From Sphingomonas sp. EC-HK361 (GTDB lineage Bacteria > Pseudomonadota > Alphaproteobacteria > Sphingomonadales > Sphingomonadaceae), in NCBI RefSeq assembly GCF_902498785.1, contig NZ_LR701494.1, forward strand, positions 1,115,022 to 1,179,021: DNA of 64,000 nt. Direction: 5' to 3'. The notes under the pieces are model-generated. The model saw only the letters and a program-made list of their open reading frames with translations. It had not been told where the DNA came from and searched no databases. The translations under genes were made by a program, and so were the position numbers. Each line of letters starts with the position of its first letter. The stretch's first letter is position 1. This document shows, one piece after another, positions 8,594-17,208 of the stretch.

Positions 8594-9154
8594 GTGGTCG
8601 GCGAGACAGCCCTGATGTGGATGGGCGCGGCCACTGTCGTGATCGGCATGACGGTGGTGCGACATGGCTGGGCGGGCAAACGCGCGCGAGCCGTCGCGGG
8701 ATGGCTCATCGTCGCGGTCGGCCTGCTTGGCATGACATGGCTGACCGGCGCCTGGGGCCTGACGATCGGATGCCTCGTGGCGACCACCCTAGCCCTGTCG
8801 TTCGTCCTCTACGCGGGCTGGACGGCGCCGGCTAAGCTCCGGCGCCCCCTCCGATCGCCGCCGTCGATAGAGTTGCCGCGGCGTTGGCGAGGGTTTGGCC
8901 GTCGTCTCGCGGTGTTCGCGCTCGTCGTCCCGGTTGCCTTCGCCGCGGCGCAGTGGTTCGCCTTCGGTGCGCAGGCGTTTGCGCGCGGCACCGGCGCCGG
9001 CGCGACGAATGCAACCGCGCTGTCGCTTTTCGTGCAACCGGCGATATGGGCGGTGGTCATGTCGGTCCAGATGACCCGCGCCGATCCGTGGCGAATGATC
9101 GCGGCCCCCGCCGCCGCTGCGCTGCTGGGAACACTGCTGTGGGCGGCGTCGTGA
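8594..9154 (+). CDS. Small polytopic membrane protein of an iron-uptake operon (DUF3325/DUF3649-like)
   Basis: 186 aa from GTG 8594, two bases after the receptor stop; ATG 8615 is an alternative start. About six hydrophobic helices are visible, in two halves joined by a polar Pro/Arg linker near residues 75-100. Such proteins of unknown function sit between siderophore receptors and PepSY reductase-like proteins in several proteobacteria, where they are catalogued as DUF3325 and DUF3649. The two halves here may correspond to those two domains fused together. That assignment rests mainly on context. Its stop overlaps the next start (GTGA). Confidence 0.6.
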   Translation: MVGETALMWMGAATVVIGMTVVRHGWAGKRARAVAGWLIVAVGLLGMTWLTGAWGLTIGCLVATTLALSFVLYAGWTAPAKLRRPLRSPPSIELPRRWRGFGRRLAVFALVVPVAFAAAQWFAFGAQAFARGTGAGATNATALSLFVQPAIWAVVMSVQMTRADPWRMIAAPAAAALLGTLLWAAS

Positions 9155-10635
9155 CCGCGGCGCACCCACGACCCGCGACGTTCGTCCAGCGCGCGCTGGC
9201 CGGCCATGCCGCGATCGGGTTGCTCGTCGGCGCGCTGCTCTATCTCGTCTGCCTGTCGGGTGCGATCGCGGTGATCCACGATCGCTGGCAACGCTGGGAA
9301 CAACCGAACATCGCCGAAATGCACGCGCTGACGCCTGCGGCGGCACAGACGGCGATGACCAATGTGCTCGCCTCGGAGCGTGGCAGGCCCGCCACGACCC
9401 ACCTCTACATCCGCATGCCGACCCCCGACCTGCCCCGCGCGGTCGTCACGACCGACAGCGGCGGACGCTATATTGATGCGCAGGGCGGGATCGCGGGACG
9501 CGAGGCGCACAGTTGGACCGAATTCGTCCTCGCGCTCCACATGTATCTTAATCTGCCGATGACGTGGGGAATGATCCTTGTCGGCGCGCTGGGCGTGGCG
9601 CTTGCCGCGGCAGTCGTCACCGGCGTGCTCGCGCATCCGCGCATCCTGCGCGACGCCTTCACGCTGCGCGCACGGCATGATTCGCAGATCGCGCGCGCCG
9701 ACTGGCACAATCGTCTCGGCGTGTGGACGTTGCCCTTCGCGCTCGCGATCGCGCTCACCGGCGCGTTCATCGGGCTTGGCAGCGTTGGCTTCACCGTCCT
9801 CGCCAAGGCCTATTCGGGCGGAAATCTCGAGGCCGCCTATGCACCCATCTTCGGCGCGGAAGCCACGCCCGACAAGCGCGCCGCACCGCCGCCGGATATC
9901 GCGCGGGCGCTGACGACCCTCACCGCGCGCGTCCCGCAGGCAAGCCCGACCTACGTCATCGTCCACGATCCCGGGACGCGTGGCCAGCATGTCCAGATCA
10001 TCGCGGAGCATCCGCGCCGCCTGATCTACGGCGAAACCTACGCGTTCGACGCGGCCGGACGCTGGCGTGGTGCCGTCGGGCTGGCGGATGGCGCGATGGG
10101 CAAGCAGTTCGCGGCATCGACCTACAACCTCCATTTCGGCAATTTCGGCGGCCTCGCGGTCGAATTGCTCTATGTCCTGCTCGGCCTCGCGCTTTGCGTC
10201 ATCACCGCGACCGGCACCACGCTATGGCTGCAGAAGCGGCGCCGACGCGGGTTGGGTAGCGACCGGCTGGACGCCTGCTGGCGCGTCGTCGTGTGGGGCA
10301 GCCCGCTGGCGATCGTCGCGCTGACCTGGGTCCGCGCGCTCGGCGGGCCAGATGCACCGCTTGCGGCTTGGTTCTGGGCGATGATGGCGGCAGGCATGGC
10401 GCTCGGCATGCTTCGCCCGTCATGGATCGCAGCGGCCAGCCTGTCGGCATGGCTCATGTCAGCGATTGCCCTGACCGCTGGACTGCATCTGGCGATCACC
10501 CTGCCATCGGCGGGCGCGGTCGTCGCCCTTGACCTGCTGGGCCTCGGCATTCCTGCTGTGACCCTGATTTTGTCACGCTATCGCAGTTCGGGGAGAAAGG
10601 CTGCAGACGGTCAGGCTCGGTATTCCAGGGCCTGA
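9151..10635 (+). CDS. PepSY-associated transmembrane protein (FoxB/FhuF-like siderophore iron release candidate)
   Basis: 494 aa from GTG 9151, overlapping the upstream stop. It has the PepSY_TM architecture: a first helix (IGLLVGALLYLVCLSGAIAV), a periplasmic PepSY-like region, helix two after HSWTEFVLALHMYLNLP, helix three after DWHNRLGVWTLPFALAIALTG, a second periplasmic region, a helix after YNLHFGNFGG, and a hydrophobic C-terminal bundle from about residue 370. The His residues flanking the helices suit haem or metal binding. Homologues next to siderophore receptors are thought to reduce ferric-siderophore at the inner membrane. The operon position supports this, but no experiment is implied. 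Confidence 0.82.
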   Translation: MTAAHPRPATFVQRALAGHAAIGLLVGALLYLVCLSGAIAVIHDRWQRWEQPNIAEMHALTPAAAQTAMTNVLASERGRPATTHLYIRMPTPDLPRAVVTTDSGGRYIDAQGGIAGREAHSWTEFVLALHMYLNLPMTWGMILVGALGVALAAAVVTGVLAHPRILRDAFTLRARHDSQIARADWHNRLGVWTLPFALAIALTGAFIGLGSVGFTVLAKAYSGGNLEAAYAPIFGAEATPDKRAAPPPDIARALTTLTARVPQASPTYVIVHDPGTRGQHVQIIAEHPRRLIYGETYAFDAAGRWRGAVGLADGAMGKQFAASTYNLHFGNFGGLAVELLYVLLGLALCVITATGTTLWLQKRRRRGLGSDRLDACWRVVVWGSPLAIVALTWVRALGGPDAPLAAWFWAMMAAGMALGMLRPSWIAAASLSAWLMSAIALTAGLHLAITLPSAGAVVALDLLGLGIPAVTLILSRYRSSGRKAADGQARYSRA

Positions 10636-10801
10636 TTGATCGAGACGCGCTTGTTCTTTGGGGATCGCCCGCACGCTCCGAAAGCCGACGACCCGAAAGC
10701 GGGCTTGCGCCTCCGACTTGCACTGGCGCCAGGGCATGACGAGCGGCTATCCAATGGTTCGGTTGGGACCAGTGCCATCACAGCCGAGCGGAAATGCATC
10801 C

Positions 10802-11482
10802 ATGCCTCTGAACGTTCTCCTTGTCGAAGATGACCGTGCTCTCGCAGAGTCGCTCGCCGAGGAAATGGCCGCGCTTGACGTCCGCATGTCGATCGCGGCC
10901 GAAGGCAGGGCTGCGCTCGTCGCGCTTGGCGAGAGCCAGTTCGATGCGGTGGTCCTCGACCGGATGATGCCGAAACTCGACGGGATGTCGGTGCTGCGCC
11001 GCATGCGCGACGACGGCATGACGGTGCCCGTCATCATGCTGACGGCGCTGACCCGCTCGACCGAGAAGATCGAGGGGCTGGACGCCGGCGCGGACGATTA
11101 TATCGCAAAGCCGGTCGCAGCGGAGGAACTGGCGGCGCGGCTGCACGCGGTGCTGCGCGGGCGCGGCTGGAGCAAGCCCGGAACCGATACACTCGAATTC
11201 GGCGACATTGTCGTCAGTCCGACGCATTTTCGCGCGTGGCGCGCGGGGCGCCCGATCGACCTCGGCAAGATCGAGGTGTCGCTGCTCGCCGAATTTCTGC
11301 GCAATCCAGCAAACGTGCTGACGCGTCGCATGCTGTACGACCGTGTCTGGGGCTTCGATTTCGACCCGCGCAGCAACATCCTCGACGTTTATATCCGCCG
11401 GCTGCGCCAGAAGCTGACCGAAGCCGGCGGCGCCGATCCGATATCGACGGTGCGCGGCATCGGATATTCGCTTGGCCGATAG
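10802..11482 (+). CDS. Response regulator, OmpR/PhoB family
   Basis: 226 aa from ATG 10802. The receiver domain has EDD at 9-11, phospho-acceptor Asp53 (VVLDRMMPKLDG), Thr81 and Lys103 (DYIAKP). The C-terminal winged helix ends ILDVYIRRLRQK...STVRGIGYSL. The partner kinase starts 28 bases downstream. A 166-bp gap separates this gene from the PepSY gene, so it may have its own promoter, although I could not find a convincing one. Placement after an iron-uptake operon and before a third TonB receptor suggests control of metal or receptor genes. Inducer unknown. Confidence 0.93.
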   Translation: MPLNVLLVEDDRALAESLAEEMAALDVRMSIAAEGRAALVALGESQFDAVVLDRMMPKLDGMSVLRRMRDDGMTVPVIMLTALTRSTEKIEGLDAGADDYIAKPVAAEELAARLHAVLRGRGWSKPGTDTLEFGDIVVSPTHFRAWRAGRPIDLGKIEVSLLAEFLRNPANVLTRRMLYDRVWGFDFDPRSNILDVYIRRLRQKLTEAGGADPISTVRGIGYSLGR

Positions 11483-11510
11483 TGGCCGACGGCTTGGACG
11501 TGGCCCGACG

Positions 11511-12842
11511 ATGAGCTTTGGCCGGCTCACCGCGCTGTTCCTGCTGTTGTTCTTCCTTGCGGTCCTGCTGACCGGAATCGCGACCTACACCGTCACCGGT
11601 CTGACGATCACCCGGCTGGTCGATCGCAGGATCGCCGCGATCAGCGATGTCGTCGCCGGCGACCGCGACGGCCGGCCCGACGCAGCGTCAGCGATGATCG
11701 CACGGATCGCCCGCTTCTCACGGGAGCGCGACACCGGCGATATCGGGTTCCTGCTGGTGAACGCGCAGCGGCAGACGCTGGCCGGCAATGTGCGGCTTCG
11801 GCGGCTCCCGCCGACCGGCTTCTCGACCCTGCGCACGGGTGACGGCATCCCCGGGCTGACGCACGGCCGCGCGCTCGTTCGCGCGGTCGGGGACGGGATG
11901 ATGCTGGTCACGGTCGCGGAAACCGAGCCGCTCGATCACTATGACGCGGCGCGGCTTCGCATCTATCTGGCGGGGTTCGGCTCGATCGTCGTCATCGTGC
12001 TGGGTGGGGTCGCGCTGTTCGGCGCGCTCGTGACGCGAAGGATCGCGGCGATGCGCGCCACTGCGGAAGCGATCATCGCCGGTGATCTTTCGCGCCGCGT
12101 ACCGTTGAGCGGCACGGACGACGAGTTCGATCGGCAGGCGGTAACGATGAACCGGATGCTGGACCGGATCACCGATCTGATGGACGGGCTGCGCCATATT
12201 TCGGGCGACATCGCGCATGACCTGCGCGCGCCGCTCGCGCGGCTGCGGTCGAACCTGGCGCGGGTGGCGTCCGCCACCCCGTCGCTGCCGCGCGACGGTA
12301 TCGACTCTGCCATTGCCGAATGCGACGACCTGCTCGATCTCTTTGCGGCCATCTTGCGGATCGGCGAGATCGAGGCGAGCGGGAAGACCGGATTTGCCGC
12401 TCTCGACCTGGCGGCGCTCGCGACCGCCACGGCCGAGATGATGGCACCGGTCGCCGCGGAGGATGACCGGGAGATCGTTGTCGCCACCCCCCCTGCCCCC
12501 ATCGAGGTGATGGGCGACGCGCGGTTGCTGACCCAGGCGATCCTCAATCTCGTCGAGAATGCGCTGGCGCACACGCCAACCGGAACGCGCATCGCCGTAT
12601 CCGTCTCGGCGGAATCCGACGGAGCGCAGGTGGTCGTGCGCGATGACGGCCCCGGAATCGCGCCCGACGACCGGGCCCACGCGCTGCGCCGGTTTGGCCG
12701 GCTCGACCCCAGCCGCGGCAGGCCGGGGCACGGGCTCGGCCTGCCGATCGTCGATGCGATCGCCCGGTTGCACCGCGGCAGCCTGATGCTGTCGGATGCA
12801 GAGCCGGGCCTTGCCGCGACGTTGCGAATCGGCCCCGCCTAG
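11511..12842 (+). CDS. Sensor histidine kinase paired with the 10802 regulator
   Basis: 443 aa. TM1 is at about 7-29, followed by a short periplasmic domain of about 120 residues, TM2 at about 151-173, then HAMP, with phospho-acceptor His236 in DIAHDLRAPLARLR. The ATPase has NLVENALAH, DDGPGIAPDD and GHGLGLPIV boxes. ATG 11511 is the first suitable start; in-frame upstream codons overlap the regulator. The short sensor domain resembles those of metal- or peptide-sensing kinases but has no recognisable ligand motif. The stop codon shares a CTAG with the convergent receptor gene. Confidence 0.93.
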   Translation: MSFGRLTALFLLLFFLAVLLTGIATYTVTGLTITRLVDRRIAAISDVVAGDRDGRPDAASAMIARIARFSRERDTGDIGFLLVNAQRQTLAGNVRLRRLPPTGFSTLRTGDGIPGLTHGRALVRAVGDGMMLVTVAETEPLDHYDAARLRIYLAGFGSIVVIVLGGVALFGALVTRRIAAMRATAEAIIAGDLSRRVPLSGTDDEFDRQAVTMNRMLDRITDLMDGLRHISGDIAHDLRAPLARLRSNLARVASATPSLPRDGIDSAIAECDDLLDLFAAILRIGEIEASGKTGFAALDLAALATATAEMMAPVAAEDDREIVVATPPAPIEVMGDARLLTQAILNLVENALAHTPTGTRIAVSVSAESDGAQVVVRDDGPGIAPDDRAHALRRFGRLDPSRGRPGHGLGLPIVDAIARLHRGSLMLSDAEPGLAATLRIGPA

Positions 12843-15304
12843 AAGGCGACACCGATCTCCGCGCCGAAGGTCCGCGGCGGGTTGAAGTTGCCGTAATCCC
12901 CCAGCACCGCGTCGTTCGCGTTCGAACGGCGATAGATATAGGTCGTGTTGAGCAGGTTGCGGCTCCACAGCGACAGCGTCATCTTCGTCCCGCTCGCGGT
13001 CACCGGGATGTCGGCGAGCGCGAGGCGGCCATTCACGACGAAACTGCGATCGGTCCTGGTTGCCTCGTTCTGGAAGCTGTACTGCGGATCGGCATAGGCG
13101 GCATCGAGATGCGCGCGCAGCGCCGTGCCGTTGCCGCTGACCGGAACGCTGTAATCGACATAGCCCGACGCAGCGTTGCGCGGCGTGTACACCGTATAGA
13201 CCTGATACAGCACGTTGCCGAGGTTGGGGTTCGGGGTCGGCGGCACCTTCGTGTAGGTATAGGCGTAGGACGCGCCGAGGGTGATGTTGTCGGTCGCGCG
13301 CACCGTCAAATCCGCCTCGGCGCCGCGGATTTTGGACGTGCCGGGTGCGTTCGCCGTGTTCTCGGTATGCAGGTTGAAGGTCGGGTTCGGCGTCGTCGTC
13401 CCCGGCAGATACGGGTTGGTATCGACATTGTCGAAATCGGTCTGGGTGCCCTTGCGATCCATGATGTAACCGGCAAGGTTCAGGCGCACGCGGTGATCGA
13501 GCAAATCCATCTTCGCGCCGACCTCGTAGGATTTGACCGATTCCGGACCGAACGCGAGGAATGTCGCCGACCGGTCGTTGGCACCGCCTGCGCGGTAACC
13601 GGTCGCATATTTCGCATAGACGTGAACCGTCTGCGACAGATCGAAGGCGGCGACCGCCAGCGGATCGAACCGCTTGTATTCCAGGTCCAGCGTGTAGGGC
13701 GTCGCGACGCCGGAGACAATGTAGAGGCGCCCGTTCCGCTTGTCGTCGGTGTAGCGCCCGCCAAGCGTCAGATGGAACAGGTCGAAGCTGTCGGGCGTGT
13801 AGGTCAGCTGGCCGTACGCCGCATAGCTCTTTGCACGGGCATAGCTTGCGCGCTGGAGGAACTGGTCGCCGATCGCCCAGCCCTGGTTCGAGGACGTGAC
13901 CGGACCGGTCACGGTTTCGCTGTTGATCGTGTAGTCGGTGCCGTTCGCGTTCCACTTATTGGAACTGGGCGTCGCGGCCTGTTCCTGCGCGTATTCGTTG
14001 AAATAATAGAGGCCCGCGGTGTAATCGAGCTGCGGGATGCTGCCGACCGCCTGGAATTCCTGGCTGAACTGGTGCTGGCGCAGGAACGACAGGCTGTAGC
14101 GGCTGAAATTGGTGTTCGGCGCGAAGATCGTGCGCGCGGGTCCGCCCGAATTGTCCCATTGCTCGGTCGAAACGCGGCGCCACGCGGTGATCGAGCGCAG
14201 CTCGAGAGCGGGGGCTACCGCATATTTCAGCGTCGTGGACACGCCCTCGGTCCGGTCGATGCTCGGCTGCTGCGGCACGCCCACCACCGCGCTCTTCTGC
14301 CGATCGCCGCCGGTCGGCTGAATCAGCGGGGACAGCGGCGCGATGCACGCGGTGCAAACGGTCGCGGTGCCGGCGGGGCTGCCCGGCGCGACGAGCTTCA
14401 GCGTCACCGGGTCATATTGGCCCACCGTCTTGCCAAGCGGATTGTAGCTGATGAGCTGGCTGAAATTCGGGGTATTCTCGTCCTTCGCCTTGTCATAGGC
14501 GACGGTCGCGCTGAAGTTCGACGTCGGCGACCATTTTGCCGAAATGCGACCACCTTCGCGGTTGTAGAAGTTCCAGCCCGCCTGCCCGGCGAGCGGATTC
14601 TTGACGGTCGGGTCCTGATGCTCCTGCACGCCGTCGATCTTGATCGCGATGTTGGCGAATTCGGGCAGGTTCAGATGCCCCTGCACCGTATGGCTGCCAT
14701 AGTTGCCGACGCCCGCCGAAAGGCGTCCGCCGAAGACGCCGGTCGGCTGCGCGGTGACGATGTTCAGCGCGCCGCCTTCGGTGTTGCGGCCGAACAGCGT
14801 GCCCTGCGGCCCCTTCAGCACCTCGATCCGCTCGACATCGAACAGCGCGGCGTTGAGACCTTGCGAGCGGCCGAGATACACGCCGTCGATATAGACGCCG
14901 ACCCCGGTGTCGCGCGCGGTCTGGTTCTGATCGAACGGAACGATCCCGCGAATACCGACGGTGAGCGCCGACTGGCGCGCCTCGAAGGTCGCGACGCGCA
15001 GCGAAGGCACCGTCCCGTCGCCGAGATCGAGCAGGCTCTGGACGTGGCGCTGCTTGATGTCGTCGGCACCGATGACGTTGATCGCGATCGGCGTCTTCTG
15101 CAGGCTGGTCTCACGCCGCGTTGCGGTGACGACGATCTCGCCGAGCTGCGGGTCGGGCGTCGTGTCGGGCGTCGCAGCCGGATCCGCGGTCGGGGCGGCG
15201 TCGGGTGCGGCTTCGGCCAGCGCGGTAGCGGGTGCGGCCAGAGAAAGCGTGCCAATGGCGACGGTCGCAAACAGCACGCCGCGAACGCGCGAACGGATGA
15301 ACAT
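12839..15304 (-). CDS. TonB-dependent outer-membrane receptor
   Basis: 821 aa. The signal peptide ends near ATALA (about residue 30), and a low-complexity Ala/Pro/Asp linker leads to the TonB-box-like GEIVVTATRRE (55-65). The plug reads LQKTPIAINVIGADDIKQR, VGVYIDGVYLGR, ERIEVLKGPQGTLFGRNTEGGALNIVT, typical of the large sphingomonad receptor class. The barrel ends in EIGVAF with terminal Phe. No solute-processing enzyme is adjacent, so the substrate is open. It is convergent with the histidine kinase. The 5' leader has a 7-bp hairpin (15341-15347 with 15355-15361). Confidence 0.93.
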   Translation of the reverse strand: MFIRSRVRGVLFATVAIGTLSLAAPATALAEAAPDAAPTADPAATPDTTPDPQLGEIVVTATRRETSLQKTPIAINVIGADDIKQRHVQSLLDLGDGTVPSLRVATFEARQSALTVGIRGIVPFDQNQTARDTGVGVYIDGVYLGRSQGLNAALFDVERIEVLKGPQGTLFGRNTEGGALNIVTAQPTGVFGGRLSAGVGNYGSHTVQGHLNLPEFANIAIKIDGVQEHQDPTVKNPLAGQAGWNFYNREGGRISAKWSPTSNFSATVAYDKAKDENTPNFSQLISYNPLGKTVGQYDPVTLKLVAPGSPAGTATVCTACIAPLSPLIQPTGGDRQKSAVVGVPQQPSIDRTEGVSTTLKYAVAPALELRSITAWRRVSTEQWDNSGGPARTIFAPNTNFSRYSLSFLRQHQFSQEFQAVGSIPQLDYTAGLYYFNEYAQEQAATPSSNKWNANGTDYTINSETVTGPVTSSNQGWAIGDQFLQRASYARAKSYAAYGQLTYTPDSFDLFHLTLGGRYTDDKRNGRLYIVSGVATPYTLDLEYKRFDPLAVAAFDLSQTVHVYAKYATGYRAGGANDRSATFLAFGPESVKSYEVGAKMDLLDHRVRLNLAGYIMDRKGTQTDFDNVDTNPYLPGTTTPNPTFNLHTENTANAPGTSKIRGAEADLTVRATDNITLGASYAYTYTKVPPTPNPNLGNVLYQVYTVYTPRNAASGYVDYSVPVSGNGTALRAHLDAAYADPQYSFQNEATRTDRSFVVNGRLALADIPVTASGTKMTLSLWSRNLLNTTYIYRRSNANDAVLGDYGNFNPPRTFGAEIGVAF

Positions 15305-15552
15305 GGTGATCCCCTTGATGGCTTGGTGCCTCTCGGGGCGGCTACGCCCGCTGCGCGTAGCAACGGTGACGGTTTGACGACAGCGCCAGACTTAGTCGTT
15401 TCACGCCGGATTCATGAATGTGGACGCACCCGCACGGATATCTGGTCCCCGGATTTGCGATTGATGTCGTTCACGAGTGTCACCGGGCGCGCCCGAACAG
15501 AAAAAGAAGCTGGCCCTGCTGGGACGGCGTGGGACGCGACGGGACAGCATGT

Positions 15553-15643
15553 TGGCGGAGCGGGAGGGATTCGAACCCTCGATACGCTTTTGGCGTATAC
15601 TCACTTTCCAGGCGAGCGCCTTCGACCACTCGGCCACCGCTCC
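15553..15643 (-). tRNA. tRNA-Ser (anticodon GGA)
   Basis: A full cloverleaf reads on the minus strand: acceptor GGAGCGG pairs with CCGCTCC, the anticodon stem CTCGC/GTGAG encloses the loop CTGGAAA (anticodon GGA), a long variable arm of the class II type is closed by TATACGC/GCGTAT, and the T arm contains GGTTCGAATCC. The discriminator is G and CCA is encoded at 15555-15553. The gene decodes UCC/UCU serine codons. The remainder of 15305-15736 shows no other gene. Confidence 0.95.
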
Positions 15644-15736
15644 GCATACCCTGGACGGGAGGAGGTGCCCTAGAGCGTGTCTGCGCGGCCCGCAAGCCGG
15701 TTGCGCAGACTGTGTGTGCCGTGCGAGGCTTCGCCC

Positions 15737-16591
15737 ATGCTGTCGATCACCCTTCCGCTCCTGCTCGTCGCGCAGGCCGCGCCCGCTACCGCCCCGCTGC
15801 CGAGCGATCCCGCCGCTGGCGACTGGAAACCGATCCCCGACGGCGAGGTGATGATCGTCTCGCTTGCAGGCGGAAAGACGGTCGCGATTCGCCTTGCCGC
15901 TCGCTTCGCGCCCGATCACATCGCCAATATCCGCAAGCTCGTCGCCGCGCGCTGGTGGGACGGGGAATCCGTCTACCGCGTGCAGGAAAACTGGGTCGCA
16001 CAGTGGGGCGACCCGACCGAGAAGAAGCCGCTTGCCGCCGGCGTCGCCGCGTCGGTGACGCCCGAGTTCGAGATCGCGCGCTTCGACCCCGTCGTGCGCA
16101 TGGCGAAGGCGGACAGCTATTCGCAGGCGGCCGGGATCAGCGCAGACGGGTGGCCGATGGCTTCGGACGGCAAGGCCGCGTGGCTCACCCATTGTTATGG
16201 CATGGTCGGCGTCGCGCGCAACAGCGACCCGCGCAGCGGCTCGGGTTCCGAACTGTTCACCCCGATCGGCCAGTCCGCGCGGCGGCTCGACCGCAACTAC
16301 GCCGTTGTCGGTCGGGTGATCGAGGGGATGCAATATCTCTCCGCCCTGCCCCGCAGCGACGCAGCAATGGGCTTCTACGCAACCGCAGCCGAGCGGACGC
16401 CGATCGTCTCGGTTCGGCTGGCGAGCGAATTGCCCGCAGCAGGCCGCCCGCGCTTCGAATATCGCAGCGCCGATAACGCGCGCTTCACCGCGATGGTGCG
16501 GCTGAAGGAAACGCCCGCCGCGCCAATGATCGCGACCGGCGCCAGCGTGTGCGACATCCCGCTCGCGGTGCGGCGGGTCGGCGCGAAATAG
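15737..16591 (+). CDS. Cyclophilin-type peptidyl-prolyl cis-trans isomerase, exported
   Basis: 284 aa, starting at ATG 15737 so that a short signal peptide (ITLPLLLVAQAAPA) is at the N-terminus. The cyclophilin fold is recognisable from APDHIANIRKLVAARWWDGESVYRV (the strand-helix that opens the domain), GVARNSDPRSGSGSELF and NYAVVGRVIEGMQYLSAL. The domain is diverged: the usual FHRV segment appears as VYRV, so catalytic efficiency is uncertain. A C-terminal extension of about 60 residues follows the isomerase core. It probably assists folding in the periplasm. The gene is monocistronic and convergent with the Mla operon. Confidence 0.85.
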   Translation: MLSITLPLLLVAQAAPATAPLPSDPAAGDWKPIPDGEVMIVSLAGGKTVAIRLAARFAPDHIANIRKLVAARWWDGESVYRVQENWVAQWGDPTEKKPLAAGVAASVTPEFEIARFDPVVRMAKADSYSQAAGISADGWPMASDGKAAWLTHCYGMVGVARNSDPRSGSGSELFTPIGQSARRLDRNYAVVGRVIEGMQYLSALPRSDAAMGFYATAAERTPIVSVRLASELPAAGRPRFEYRSADNARFTAMVRLKETPAAPMIATGASVCDIPLAVRRVGAK

Positions 16592-16618
16592 TCCGCGGCC
16601 CGACCCCGCCCGGAAGGC

Positions 16619-17200
16619 CTACCGACCAACCCAGTCGGAAACCTGAGTCGCGACCTGGTTTGCCGCATCGTTCAGCGCGGGGCCGGCGCTGACCGCATCG
16701 ATCGCGGTCACCGGTACGCTCGCTTCGAAGCGGCGCTTCTCCACCGCCTTGCCGTCGCTACGGATCAATTCCGCATCATAGGTGACGATCACCGCCCGCG
16801 ACGGCGCGTCGAACCCGAAATTGCGCAGCTCGCCCGTCAGGCGCGCGCCGGGATCGGCATAGGACTGCGCCTCGCCGAGCACCACGCGCCCGGTCCGCGC
16901 ACCGACCGTGTCGGCAAGCAGCCGCGCGAACAGGCGCTGCGGCGGCTCCACCCACTGCGCGTCCTTCAGATAGGCGACCGCGGTCGGCGATTGCTGCACC
17001 GGCACCCTCGCGGTCGCCAGCGCCTGCGGCACCGCGGGCACCGCGATGGTTATCGTCGGGGAGGCCGCGGAGTTCTGCACCTGCCCCGCGGGTACCTGCG
17101 CGGTCGAGGTGAGGCTGAGCAACTGTGCCGGCGGCTTCGCGCCGAAGCTGATGCATCCGGCAAGCGGCAGGGCCGCGATCAGGACGAGCGTCTTCTTCAT
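16619..17200 (-). CDS. ABC-type transport auxiliary lipoprotein (PqiC/Mla-associated)
   Basis: 193 aa with a lipoprotein signal peptide: MKKTLVLIAALPLAGC, lipobox LAGC, lipidated Cys16. The body matches the ABC-type transport auxiliary domain family (QLLSLTS near the start, LFARLLAD, LTGELRNFGFDAP, YDAELIR, then a C-terminal helix). It is the last gene of the mlaE-mlaF-mlaD operon, 8 bases after mlaD. It probably anchors in the outer membrane and connects the MCE protein with that membrane, taking the place MlaC or MlaA would have in enteric bacteria. It was named by fold and context. Confidence 0.85.
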   Translation of the reverse strand: MKKTLVLIAALPLAGCISFGAKPPAQLLSLTSTAQVPAGQVQNSAASPTITIAVPAVPQALATARVPVQQSPTAVAYLKDAQWVEPPQRLFARLLADTVGARTGRVVLGEAQSYADPGARLTGELRNFGFDAPSRAVIVTYDAELIRSDGKAVEKRRFEASVPVTAIDAVSAGPALNDAANQVATQVSDWVGR

Positions 17201-17208
17201 GGGAACCC

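Noticed and set aside
11718-13955. Minus-strand frame spanning the kinase and part of the receptor
   Set aside because: It runs out of frame with the receptor and antisense to the kinase, both of which have full family motifs.
15341-15361. Inverted repeat near the TonB receptor start as a possible riboswitch
   Set aside because: Only a 7-bp stem with a 7-base loop; no conserved aptamer features.
13109-15673. Long open frame on the plus strand opposite the TonB receptor
   Set aside because: Arg/Ala/Val-rich composition of an antisense frame in high-GC DNA, no ribosome site, and it also crosses the tRNA-Ser gene. The minus-strand receptor is clearly real.
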